64,000 nucleotides of DNA from the NCBI GenBank assembly GCA_022559985.1, contig JAFJTR010000019.1, positions 186,001-250,000 on the forward strand, given 5' to 3'. The stretch is from Parastagonospora avenae f. sp. tritici 18332-5 (Eukaryota; Ascomycota; Dothideomycetes; Pleosporales; Phaeosphaeriaceae). Positions within the stretch are counted from its first letter, which is position 1, and the number at the start of each line of letters is the position of its first letter. The position numbers were made by a program, and so were the translations under genes. The notes under the pieces were generated by a model. The model did no database searches and was not told the DNA's origin. It was given only the letters and a program-made list of their open reading frames with translations. Shown piece after piece: positions 54,140 to 63,856 of this stretch.

Positions 54140-54891
54140 TTTGGATCGTGTTGCGCAATAGGTGTCACTTGCTAGCCACGCCGTACAGTGTCTAGGTTTT
54201 TCATGTTGGAGGGGTGTAATGTAGATGGTGAGAGCAATGAAGACTAGCATGTAAGAGCGGGAGCGCCATGCGCCATGAGGTCAGTGCTTGAAAGCGGACC
54301 AGATCTGGGCCAGGTGAAAGAGAAGCATCGATCACGCACATCTTCAAAAACAATACCGGTCAGCTCTAACGGCGAATCAGACTCTCGACCCCAAAAGCAT
54401 AGCTAACGGCATTAGCAAAAATAGAAATTACCAGGCGAGTTCTGTAACCTGCACGACCTGACCCGTAGCTACACGATAGCCGGGGCACAAGGAGCCACAG
54501 GCACTACATATTAAGCACCGTTTTGTTTCTACAAGAAATTTTTGAACTAATTTAATAACATAGGGCTTTGCTCTGAGTGTCGGAGATGATATTAGTAGGA
54601 GATGTGTGGTACATCAGTACAGACGTGCGCGCGCGTGAAAAGGCGGCTCAGGTCAAAGTCGTAAATCACTTCTGGTCTCACTTGTATACGCTTTAATTGC
54701 CCTATCGTCTAGTAGATTATGACTTCTCTTTATTCGTTTGTTTGTGCTATACTCAGGTACTTTTAAAAACTCGCCTTCTTGCAATGATTCTCAAGACTTC
54801 GAGCACACGAAACGGCTCAAACATTTACCTTGCTGACCCGTTCTCTACGATCGTTACCAGGCATCTCGTCCTGATGGTACCACAGTATTCC
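54140..54891. other. Spacer between island copies 4 and 5
   Basis: About 750 bases, A/T-rich around 54510-54600. It holds the copy 4 promoter and the copy 5 3' flank. No coding remnant was recognised. Confidence 0.4.
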
Positions 54892-55558
54892 TCAATCCAG
54901 TACTCCCGATAATACCACTACCTTGTCTTCTGGAGTTTTGAACCCGAAGGAGACCTTCACCCCCGGACGTGCGCACAGATTCTTCATCCCCAGTTTAACT
55001 GATATAAGCATCTGTTCATCTGTACCAGCCAAAGTTCCATTCCGGTGGTTCACCTTGACCTCGACGCGCCGAAGTCCTGCCAGCCGTGCCAATGGCATAC
55101 AATCCTCGAGAGAAACATACGGACTCTTCGATAACAATAACCAAAACTCTTTCATCTCATCCGCCAAGTCAATAAAAGCCATCGTCCCTGTACAGACAGT
55201 GTGAATAGCGTCCCTCTATCGCACTGACAAGGTGTTGATAAATTTCCGAAACATCCTACACTTCCATATTTGGATTTCGGCACAGCTGAGAGGAAAGAGG
55301 GCAGCTTCATCGTGTATTTGACGACAGGTGAGCAGCATATTTCGGCACTGGACGTTGTCAGATCCCGGGCGAAGGCGAACACCGCGACAGACGTGTTCAT
55401 GGATCTGATTGCGCAGCTCTGCGGGTAATCGAAGCAGAGGCGACTGTTGCTGGTTGCGAAGAGAACTGATACCTGTTAGCTACCATATGAATGAAGTTTG
55501 CGGGTGAGTGACTGTTGACTTACATCTGTAGCTGATCATTTGGAGGGTTGGTGGCCAT
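54892..55558 (-). pseudogene. 2EXR/F-box-like island copy 5, one TAG at a conserved Gln
   Basis: Exons are 55558-55524 (MATNPPNDQLQ) and 55465-54892, with a phase-2 intron of 58 bases. The core SLRNQQQSPLLRLPAELRNQ and LLTCRQIHDEAALFPLSC are intact. TAG at 55216-55218 interrupts NTLSVR-stop-RDAIHTV, exactly where copy 4 has Gln in SGRQRDAIQRI; CAG to TAG is a single C-to-T change in a CpA context. The same frame then stays open to 54892 (FIDLADEMKEFWLLLSKSPY, RVEVKVNHRNGTLAGTDEQM). Only this one lesion is visible. An ATG just after the stop could restart the C-terminal 96 residues, but without the core. Confidence 0.68.
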
Positions 55559-56341
55559 TGTTGAGTTCGAGAAAGTGGTGTAGATCTGACGGATGTTTCG
55601 AAGATATCAGTCAAGTGTTGGTAAGATTTTGAGAGTTAATCAAGATCTAGAATATTCGGTGGGTTGAGGATGTGGATGTGGATGATCTGGAGCACTTGGT
55701 GAGTCGGGCGGGTTGATAGATCGAAGGGTACTGATCAGCTGAAAGGTTATGAAGAGTCGAGGTTGTGGCAAGTGGGGCGATGTCAGCCTTGGAACTGACA
55801 TGGTACGTACGTTCGGCGCTTCCAATGGGCTGTGTGAAAGATAGATTTGGAATGATGAAGTGAACAAGATACTCAGAAGACGACTGAAACATGTAAGTCT
55901 CTCACTTTCCGAGCATGAGTTATCAGTGAACACAGCTCACGGATCAATCGATGCATTGGAAATGCTGGTTAAAAATACACTGAACTATGATTGGTTCGTG
56001 CTGGCAGCATACGCTGTTGTGCTAAATCGAGGATTGGAATTGCTGAGAGTTCTCTCGAGAAGTTTGCTTGTGTCTTGGTTATCCCATCACCTTTACAAAA
56101 GCAAGTCATTTGGTATCCTGTACATTCTAGGGTTTCCAAGAGATACTTCTGCATTGTACTATTCCATTCGATTGAACCCACCACCGAGCTCGCACATGGT
56201 GCAGCTACGATGAGCTATGTTGCTACAGTATTGAGATGTCGTGTTTGTCTCCTGCATCTATCGTATCCAGTTTGTGGGAGCATTGATGTCCCTTCTTCAG
56301 ACCAAGCACTAATCACGCCTTAGCTTCATGAGTGACGGCGC
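55559..56341. other. Spacer between island copies 5 and 6
   Basis: About 780 bases with the copy 5 promoter region. A 117-codon plus-strand frame (from 55860) has no motif and is not called. Confidence 0.4.
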
Positions 56342-57126
56342 TTATATTACATCCACGAGTGGCGTCCTAAGCTTGATAGACACCCTTACATCTTGATGTG
56401 CGCCCAAGATTCTCAACACCTTTCTGACCACTGTTGCTAGGTTTGCCTGTAGATGCTCCACATAGCCATACCCGCGATATGTGGGCTCAGATATCCACAC
56501 ACTCACTTATTGGAGTCCGGTAAGCAGGGCGATCGAGAATTTATAATTAATGTCTGAGCCTTGGTATGCTCGCCCGTTTCCGAGCGCGTGCATGCAACGA
56601 AAAGAATTGTTGGTGGCCCCTTCCACGTTTATGTTGACAAACCTGACTGCACCAAGCTGCGGCACCGTCTTACGATCGAAGATAATATGGAATGGGTGTA
56701 GGTATTCGAAGGATTAATTTCACTCAGACTTGCGTCTAACTTCGGGGAACCATATAGCAAAGATGCTGAGCTGAGTGGGAAGTAGAGCTGTTTCTTGATA
56801 CATTTGTCGACAGGTGTACAACACTCCAATGGTGGGGTGATAGGGAGGCGCTTCAGTAGGTCGTCACCTGGGACAAAGTGAATACATGCGATACTCGGCA
56901 CAGTCTAGGTTGTAATCAAGCAAGAATTCTGTGTCAGTGAACACATATGCCCAGATCTGATTGCGCAGCTCTGCAGGCAGTCGGAGCAGTGGCAATTTTC
57001 TCTTGGCCCCGGGCGAAGCTATAATCATTCAGCTATTGGGTCTGAAGACAGTTTATTGCAAACGTACATCTCTAGCTGAGCAGGGACTATGGTTGAAGAG
57101 GTGGCTGGGCTCTGTAGAGTGGCCAT
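56342..57126 (-). pseudogene. 2EXR/F-box-like island copy 6, several in-frame stops
   Basis: ATG 57126 opens MATLQSPATSSTIVPAQLE, then a donor GAGAT|GTACGT as in the other copies. The core KLPLLRLPAELRNQIWAYVF is intact. The single reading frame is then traceable for about 200 codons to a TAA at 56342-56344. It passes four in-frame stops: TGA 56864-56866, TGA 56720-56722, TAA 56714-56716 and TAA 56507-56509. Between them lie clear family segments: LYTCRQMYQETALLPTQLSI, FHIIFDRKTVPQLGAVRFVN, YVEHLQANLATVVRKVLRIL and DVRVSIKLRTPL. No frameshift was found. All four stops can be derived from CGA or CAA by one C-to-T change. Confidence 0.7.
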
Positions 57127-57491
57127 GATGGAGTCTTGGGTAGTTGTGTCTTTTCCAAAAGGAGTCCGTGGACAGTGCTACTCGAGCGTTAACGAAGGAT
57201 CCGAGTCTATGATGAGCTGGAGGATTACCAAGAGTTGAGAGCTAGACTCGGGTGAGGGCCTTGACAAGTCGAGGGATTTTGGATAGGAGAATTACGGCTA
57301 CCCAACGATCAAGATATACCCAAAGCAGGGTCATAATGACGTATACATGAGGAATTGTTCAAAAAATGTGGTACGTGCATGACTTAGCGAGAGAAAAGGG
57401 TGTAATTGAGGAAAGAGCGGAAGATCTAGCCAATGACTCCGGTACTCGGAACGATCCCTTCGCCAGTTCTCCCAATAAAAATATCTCACCC
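57127..57491. other. Island edge, nothing recognised
   Basis: About 365 bases between copy 6 and the alpha/beta hydrolase. No family remnant was read; this marks the right edge of the 2EXR island. Confidence 0.4.
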
Positions 57492-58468
57492 CTATTTCAT
57501 CGCCAATTGTTCAACAATCTCCGCCACCTTCTCTGGAGCAGACCAATTCGGGCAGTGTCCATATGGCAGGTTTACCACATCGACCTCCTTGCCAGTCACT
57601 TCCGCGATCACATTGATGAAACCTTCCTGCTGTTTGGGCGTGACGACCAAGTCGTTCTCACAAAAGATGTAAGATACCGGGATGTCTTTGTATGCAACCT
57701 GGGTGACTTCTTCCAAGAAAGCCGCTGCGGAATGATGGGCGAGATTGAGACAATGCTCGTACCCCACGTCCCAGGAGAGGTCGTTGCAAACCGCTGCGGC
57801 CATCATGGTGGCGTCGATGTGAAGGTATCCTTCCTGCTCAGCATATTAGCATACTTCGAAGTCCTCTTCGTTCTGCTATACGACTTGAATAGCCAGATGC
57901 TTACTGTAGCTTCCATCGGCAAAACCCCCTTCTCCCCGCCCATAGCCTCAACATTACTCTGCCCTAACTTCGGCACAATCGCCGTCAAATACACGACCCT
58001 CTTGACCTTCAAGCCCGCAAGAGCTTGCGTCGTTGGTGTTCCGCCGTAGGAGTGGCAAACGACCTAGAATTGAGCCCACGTCAGCTTGTTGTACCAAAAC
58101 TTCGGTTTCTTCGCTTCAAAAACCAGATATGTGCAATAAACGGTTCGAACACGGTTGAGACCGCCATGCTCTCTTCCCCGCATATTCGATATAATGTCTT
58201 CCAACACGCCACACCTTAGTACTCTGGGGGGGGGGGAACAACTTACAACAACCTCTTTCCCTTGCGCAATAACAGCCTCAACCGCCCCCTTGATAGTATT
58301 TGCATCATCGCTCATCGTCGCCGGTGGCAGCGGCATGCGCTTTAGCGTCGACGGCGTGCGCAGCGCTACAGCCGGGAACCCCGCCTTGCGCAGATTCTCT
58401 ACGATGTCTTTGTATATGACCGGAGGGGCAAAGGAGCCAGGGACGATGAGAATGGTTGGCTTTGACAT
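57492..58468 (-). CDS. Alpha/beta hydrolase-fold protein
   Basis: Exons are 58468-58247, 58063-57905 and 57833-57492, 240 residues, all phase 0. The N-terminus MSKPTILIVPGSFAPPVIY is the first strand and oxyanion loop of small AB-hydrolase-1 family enzymes. Splicing gives GKEVVVVCHSYGGTP, the nucleophile elbow with Ser in H-S-Y-G-G. The acidic residue is probably in YIFCENDLVVTP and the catalytic His in LPYGHCPNWS. Such fungal proteins are esterase-like or act in secondary metabolism; the substrate cannot be predicted. Intron 1 is 183 bases and carries an 11-base G run (C on the sense strand) just after the donor. There is no signal peptide. Confidence 0.85.
58226..58236. repeat. G11 homopolymer inside intron 1 of the hydrolase gene
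   Basis: Eleven consecutive G on the plus strand (C on the sense strand), starting about ten bases downstream of the 5' splice site in the direction of transcription. Confidence 0.9.
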
Positions 58469-58963
58469 GTTGATGAGATGGAATTGGAAGTTGTTGGTGA
58501 GGTAGTGGGATGATGAGTTTGGGAATGCGGAGAGGTTTTATGTAAGTAAGTAGGACTCTAAAATGTGCAATTCTTGCTTCGTAATTCAGAAGATATTAGT
58601 CCGTATCTAGTGCTCCTGCTTGCGGATGCTCAAGGTACAGCCCACATGTTAAGTCGTTTATACCGAGGAGGTGGGGCGTACTAAGCAAGCCATTCGTTGG
58701 CACCAATCAGGCGTACCATCCCTCAGTCTAAATTCTGACCTTCGACATGTCCGTAGTTCTGACTTGTGATGTTCAAATTCTGACATGCAGCCAATGTCAG
58801 ACGGACGTTTGTTGCATATACTGTAAATCGGATTAGATGTTTTATCAGCTTGGGTTCCTGCAAGGTGAATGTGAGGTGTTTCATTAGGATGCATTGTGGA
58901 TCGGATGTCACGATAACAAATTTGGAGTAGCCAGCGATGGATACCATGTTCTTTACTGCCATT
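58469..58963. other. Intergenic, nothing recognised
   Basis: About 495 bases with the hydrolase promoter and the DUF202 gene 3' flank. No further signal. Confidence 0.4.
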
Positions 58964-59832
58964 CTACCCATCTCCCTCCATAGCCTTCTCAATATTCACC
59001 CCCAACACCAACGCAAACGTAACCACCACCAGCTACAACCCACACATCAGCTTTCCACCCATCATCTCCTTCTCAATGCACCACTTACCAAAAAACTCAT
59101 TCCCATAACCACCAACACCTCCCATCCACCCACCGTCGCCACCCCCTTCACCAACCCCCTCTGTACCCTCCAGAACCTCAGCGCCCCAACAATAACCACC
59201 AGCAACCCTATACCAATAAACATACCGCTCAGCGGGCGGCCAATCACGTAGAACCCCAGGTCCTGGTTCGGATTGGCGGCGTGCTGGAGTCGGAAGAGTT
59301 GGGCGGTTAGGACGCCGGTCACGACGAGGATGAGGGAGGTGCGGAGGTAGCCTAGGAATGTGCGTTCGAGAGCTGGAAGGGCGGGTTAGAGTTGTGTGGT
59401 GAGGGGAAGAGGGGACATGCCGAGGTGGTCGCGGTGCGCGTTTGAGTCGATTGTGAGGCTGATGTGTGTGGACCAGAAGGATGTTATTGGGGAGTACCAG
59501 CGCAATGGTGGTGTGGTGCTCTGGGCTGTGGTTTGGCTGGTATCTGGAGCTGTACTTTCATCGCCGGCAGTGGTTCCTGGATGTTCGCGAGAGGCTGTCG
59601 AATCTCTTGAAAAAGCATTGCGCGACCTCAAGCTCGTACGGCGTGGGCTATCATGGGGTGCTTCAGAGCTCTGTCGCGAAGAGTCGTAAGCATGTATCGG
59701 CTCCAATTCTCTTGACACGCGACGTCGCTCACACTGCACAGCTTCTTCGGAGTCCACATGCGGTTCACGCTGCGATGGCACATAGAGTGCTGCAGACGGT
59801 AGCTCCAATTGAGGTGGGTTACGGTTCGTCAT
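58964..59832 (-). CDS. DUF202-domain membrane protein
   Basis: Exons are 59832-59421, 59372-59089 and 59032-58964, 254 residues. The N-terminal 130 residues are Ser/Arg/Glu-rich and disordered. Then comes the DUF202 signature DHLALERTFLGYLRTSLILV and three membrane helices (about 150-168, 183-205, 222-242: TGVLTAQLF, MFIGIGLLVVIVGAL, VMGMSFLLVVVTFALVLG). DUF202 is also found in VTC-complex subunits and YidH-like bacterial proteins, but no function is assigned here. Intron 1 (59373-59420) needs a GC donor (CTCG|GCATGT...CTAAC...CCAG) to give the conserved motif in frame. The only nearby GT gives the wrong phase. Intron 2 is a standard GTAAGT intron. Confidence 0.87.
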
Positions 59833-60201
59833 GGAGTTGGTTGGAGTGGGTATACACGAAGCTTTGGGAATGTAGACAACATGGTCATCGATAAGCAGAT
59901 ACGATAAGCGAACCCAAACAACATCATGCGAGTTATGCTCGGGCAAGCCTCACGATGTTTTGGTGAATGCAAGGGTAGCTCTCGGGCCGTCGCTCGGCTT
60001 GTCGCAGACTTCTGTAGCCATCAGGCCAACTTTTGGTCTGGTCGGCGCATCTTTAGGATACTCCGACTACTGCAATCGATGGTGACGAAAACATTGCCTA
60101 TTTGGGAAGTTTGACGGGTTACACAGAAACACATATGTTTTCTGAGTTTGCTAAGTTTATCCTCATGTACCGAAGATTGCATAATCTGTGCCCCGAGTCT
60201 T
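59833..60201. other. Intergenic, nothing recognised
   Basis: About 370 bases with the DUF202 gene promoter and the 3' flank of the Gly-rich gene. Confidence 0.4.
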
Positions 60202-61401
60202 CTACTTCATGAACTTGCTCGCAATGTTCAACAGCCCACCAATACCACCCGAGCTTCCACCACTGCTAGCACCACCAGCCTCGCTCTTCATATAGAACTT
60301 GAGCGCCATCTGCGCCGCCTGCGCAATAGCATCCTGCTTCGTAGCTCCGGGGCTAGTCTTGCCTTGCGAGCTCTGCTCATCGAACAGCTGCGCAGCCTGT
60401 GCCATAGCCATTCCAATGAGCTTGTTTTGCCCACCAGCCGCCTGCTCATTGCTTCCGGAGTTGAACATCTTAGCAGCCTGCATAGCCGCGGCGGCACCGA
60501 CGTTGTTCGAGCTGGCTTCGTGGTTACCTCCGCCGCCGCCGTAGAAGTTTTGGTGCTGCTTCATGGCGTCTTCTTCGTCGAGGTCTTCGTTCTTGGCCTT
60601 GTCCTTGTTCAGCAGGCCGAGAGCCATGCTGAAGAGGTTGGAGTCGCCGGAGTTACCGCCGTTGGACTGGGCGTGTTGAGCGGCGCCCGAGAAGTCGTCT
60701 GAGCCACTGTGGCCGCCGCCGTATGACGTGCCAGAGGATTGCTGACCACCGTGGGAGCCGGAATTGCCTGAGTTGCCTCCGTAGCCAGAGTAGCTGCCTC
60801 CTTGACCTCCGGAGGGACGGTCGTTGGAGGAGTCGTTTCCTCCGTAGCTTTGTCCGCCACTTGGACGGTCGTTATATCCTCCACTGCTTTCGTGGCGGCG
60901 TTCGTCACCACCGTAGCCTGAGCCTGAGCCACCACTAGGTCGGCTGTCATAACGCTCTTCTTGTGCACGTCTCTGATCTTCGTTGCCACTGCCACCATAT
61001 CCTGAACCACCGCTGGGTCGATCGCCGTATCCAGAGGACTCCTGGCGTCTCTCATCGCCTCCATATCCGCCACTGGGGCGGTCATTGTTGCCATAGCCAC
61101 CACCCTCATGGCGACGTTCGCCTTGCTCTCCACGTCGATCACCACCACCGAAGCCTCCACTGCCTTCATTATGGCGCTCTCCATACTCCTGGCGTCTCTC
61201 TCCTCCATCATGTCCACCACCTTCTTGGCGACGTTCGCCTCCGTAGCCTCCCTCCTGGCGACGGTCATTTCCGGAGCCTTCGTTGCGGCGCTCGTTGCCG
61301 TAACCGCCCTCCTGACGACGGTCGTCGCCGTAGCCCTCATTGCGGCGCTCGTTGCCATAGCCACCTCCGCCGCGGCCGCTAGATTCGTCGTTGTATGACA
61401 T
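60202..61401 (-). CDS. Gly/Arg-rich low-complexity protein with conserved helical C-terminus
   Basis: Single exon, 399 residues, start MSYNDESSGRGGGGYG. Residues about 1-240 are repeats built from GGYGNERRNEG, DDRRQEGGYG and later DRPSGGYGG units, intrinsically disordered and rich in Gly, Arg, Ser and Tyr (RGG/GYG-like). Residues about 245-399 are a folded-looking helical part: NLFSMALGLLNKDKAKNEDL, AAAAMQAAKMFNSGSNEQ, KLIGMAMAQAAQLFDEQ, AIAQAAQMALKFYMKSEAG. Fungal proteins of this layout have been labelled beta-flanking proteins; I know of no proven role. RGG/GYG composition suggests RNA binding or condensate formation, which is inference. Confidence 0.82.
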   Translation of the reverse strand: MSYNDESSGRGGGGYGNERRNEGYGDDRRQEGGYGNERRNEGSGNDRRQEGGYGGERRQEGGGHDGGERRQEYGERHNEGSGGFGGGDRRGEQGERRHEGGGYGNNDRPSGGYGGDERRQESSGYGDRPSGGSGYGGSGNEDQRRAQEERYDSRPSGGSGSGYGGDERRHESSGGYNDRPSGGQSYGGNDSSNDRPSGGQGGSYSGYGGNSGNSGSHGGQQSSGTSYGGGHSGSDDFSGAAQHAQSNGGNSGDSNLFSMALGLLNKDKAKNEDLDEEDAMKQHQNFYGGGGGNHEASSNNVGAAAAMQAAKMFNSGSNEQAAGGQNKLIGMAMAQAAQLFDEQSSQGKTSPGATKQDAIAQAAQMALKFYMKSEAGGASSGGSSGGIGGLLNIASKFMK

Positions 61402-61974
61402 TGTGATGTTTGTAGTTCTATGATGATGTTAGTGAAACCGAACCATTGATTGCAAGCTTCACTTGGGATGCAGCTGAACAGGGTAGATGTTCAGTCGTGA
61501 ATGTATCTCGACTTACCAGATACAATGGACTCGATGAAGAAAGAAGAGAATAATACAATCAAGTTTTCAAGATGATGCAGCTGCACAAGAATGCCAGTTG
61601 TAGATCCTAAATAACCGAACCCCATGGTACCTTGTTTACCCCTCGCCCACTGCCCCTCATCGATGACGTAGCAATTGTGCCACGATTGGCGTCAACTTCA
61701 ATGCAACCTGCGCAAATCATTGTGGGTCTCTATAGTTACATGTCTACGGAGTACGCGACATGAAGTTGGCCCGTTCCCAGAATCAAGGTCCGCGATTTAT
61801 GCGAGGCGGAAGATTTGTGGGAACTGGGCGTCGGTATGGTAAATATAGCATGCAGCAGCTCCACAGCATAGATATTGGGCCGAGATAACTCCAATTATAA
61901 TCTTGATTCGTTTCTTTGGATTATCCTACCTAACTAAGCCGTAGCTTCCGAAATGTCTAAGAGTTTCGAGCAGA
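61402..61974. other. Promoter of the Gly/Arg-rich gene and 3' flank of the next
   Basis: About 570 bases between two minus-strand genes. No motif recognised. Confidence 0.4.
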
Positions 61975-62898
61975 CTAGTAGTTGTTGTCGTTGCGGCGAC
62001 CAGCGTCGTACGAATCATCATTGTCGTTTCCGCTCTTGCCCAAGTGCAACTTGTCCTTGATCTTGCTGCCAATGGACTGCTTGCCATTGTCATTGTCATC
62101 GTCTCCATAGCTGGACTTCTTGTTGCCAGATCCGTAGGAGTCGTTGTCAGTGTTGCCGTAGCTGGACGACTTGTTGCCAGAGCCGTAGGAGTCGTCATTG
62201 GAAGAGCCAAGGTTAGACTGCTTGTTGCTTGAGCCGTATGAGTCGTCGTTGGACGATCCAAAGTTGGACTGCTTGTTGCTTGAGCCATATGAGGAGTCCT
62301 CGTTGTCGTTGCTGCCGAAGCCGCTCGACTTCTTGGTTGATCCATATGAATCATTGTCGTTGCTGGAAGAGCCGTAGGTGGACTGCTTGGTGCCGGAGTT
62401 ATAGGAAGAGTCCTCGTTGTCATTGCTGCCGAAGCCGCTCGACTTCTTAGTCGATCCGTAAGAGTCATCATCATCGTTGTTGCGGTTCGACGAGCCATAG
62501 CCTGAAGAAGTGTTCTTCGAGCCATATGTGTCAGTGCTGTCGCTGTTTCCATAGCCGGAGGTCTTATTAGAAGACCCATAGGAGTCATCGTTGCGACCAG
62601 ACGTATTGTCGTTAGCACGGCCGAAGGAGCTCTGCTCGTCGCGGTCGTTGTCGCGGTTCGATGAACCGTAGCCAGAAGAAGTGTTCTTGGAGCCGTATGT
62701 GTCAGTGCTGTCGCTGTTGCCATAGCCTGAGGTCTTATTGGAAGATCCATAGGAGGCCTCGTTGTCATTGGAGCCGTAGCTTGACTTCTTGGAGCCGTAG
62801 GAGTCGTCGTTCGACGACTGGTTGCCATAGCCGCCCGACGTGTTGTCGTTGCCACGGCCATAGGAGCTCTGCTCGTCGCGGTCGTTGTTGTAAGACAT
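61975..62898 (-). CDS. Ser/Asn/Asp/Gly/Tyr repeat protein
   Basis: Single exon, 307 residues from ATG 62898 (MSYNNDRDEQSSYGRGND). The protein is almost entirely built of DDSYGSSNK, SSYGSNDNE, TSGYGNSDSTD and KSSGFGSND units. A larger internal duplication is clear: SSNKTSGYGNSDSTDTYGSK then NTSSGYGSSNR occurs twice, and DRDEQSSYGR / DRDEQSSFGR twice. Only the last 35 residues differ, with a basic helix (GSKIKDKLHLGKSGND). Such spaced-Tyr, Asn/Ser-rich sequence is prion-like and would be intrinsically disordered. The C-terminal basic helix may bind membrane or nucleic acid (inference). It starts MSYN like its neighbour at 60202-61401, but the cores are not alike. Confidence 0.78.
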   Translation of the reverse strand: MSYNNDRDEQSSYGRGNDNTSGGYGNQSSNDDSYGSKKSSYGSNDNEASYGSSNKTSGYGNSDSTDTYGSKNTSSGYGSSNRDNDRDEQSSFGRANDNTSGRNDDSYGSSNKTSGYGNSDSTDTYGSKNTSSGYGSSNRNNDDDDSYGSTKKSSGFGSNDNEDSSYNSGTKQSTYGSSSNDNDSYGSTKKSSGFGSNDNEDSSYGSSNKQSNFGSSNDDSYGSSNKQSNLGSSNDDSYGSGNKSSSYGNTDNDSYGSGNKKSSYGDDDNDNGKQSIGSKIKDKLHLGKSGNDNDDSYDAGRRNDNNY

Positions 62899-63856
62899 GA
62901 ATGCTGTGAAGAATCCGGTTCGGGAAAATGTATGCAGATGTGAGATGAGTGTAAACACGTTGATGATGATGGCGCTTGTAAGCAAGACTATGGCCTCTTC
63001 TTATACTTTTCTCCCGCTTCTATATTATCGCCGAATGCGGCTATCAAAACACCCCGCACCATAGCAAAAGCAAGCTTTCTGTACCTGTACCCTGATGCAG
63101 GTGCAACGGTGCCTGTCGAGCTGAATGATGACGCGCTGCTGCGCAAGCGAGCGCCTAGTCCTCGGTGTCACCATATTTGAGATGGCGTGAGAGCAGAGCG
63201 ACGTGGCTCAACACCGGAGCGTCCGTCCGAATGCTCATTTCTGCGCGGCTATTGGATGAACGGCGAGTCAAGGAATACCTCGCCATTGCGTCCGCAATAT
63301 AGATTGGTCGCATACGCAGCATGATTCGATTTGAGAGACATCTTAGCTGAGAAAATGAGGTGTTTGGCCCGAAGATGACGATGCTAGATGGTAGGAGGGC
63401 CGATTCAAGACAGGACGGTTAAAACATGGAGGGGTACTTGACCTGGCGAATAGATAAGCCGTGTCTACGCACGGGTTGACCGAGCGGGGTACACGTTGGA
63501 AAAAGTAAAGTGGACGCCGCAATTGCGCCTTCTGCTGAGATGTTATGTTCGAAGCAAGACATGTGCGACAAGGTCCACGTCTTGATTATAGCCGAGAAAT
63601 GACGCTAACGTTGCAGCCAGGTTAGTAGGATTTTCAGACGACCAGGTGCTATACACATACCTTGAGAACGCATCTGTACTGGTGACGTATTCCACGTTTG
63701 TAGGCCAATTAGAGACGAAGACCAAATGGGTGACGAACATGCAGATGTAGATTGACTCAAAAAAAAAGTAAGGTACAATATGTACAATCAGCCATTGGGC
63801 TGTTGACAGCCAGATTTACCCTCAAGCATTGCGACTCCATTGATGCCCCCTCTTGC
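62899..63856. other. Intergenic, nothing recognised
   Basis: About 960 bases between two minus-strand genes: promoter of the repeat protein and 3' flank of the complex I gene. Short frames near 63543-63787 have no motif. Confidence 0.4.

Noticed and set aside
55860..56213. 117-codon plus-strand frame in the 2EXR island
   Set aside because: No motif, and it lies in the spacer between two decayed copies.
57366..58049. 227-codon plus-strand frame
   Set aside because: Shadow of the alpha/beta hydrolase on the opposite strand, which has complete catalytic motifs and consistent splicing.
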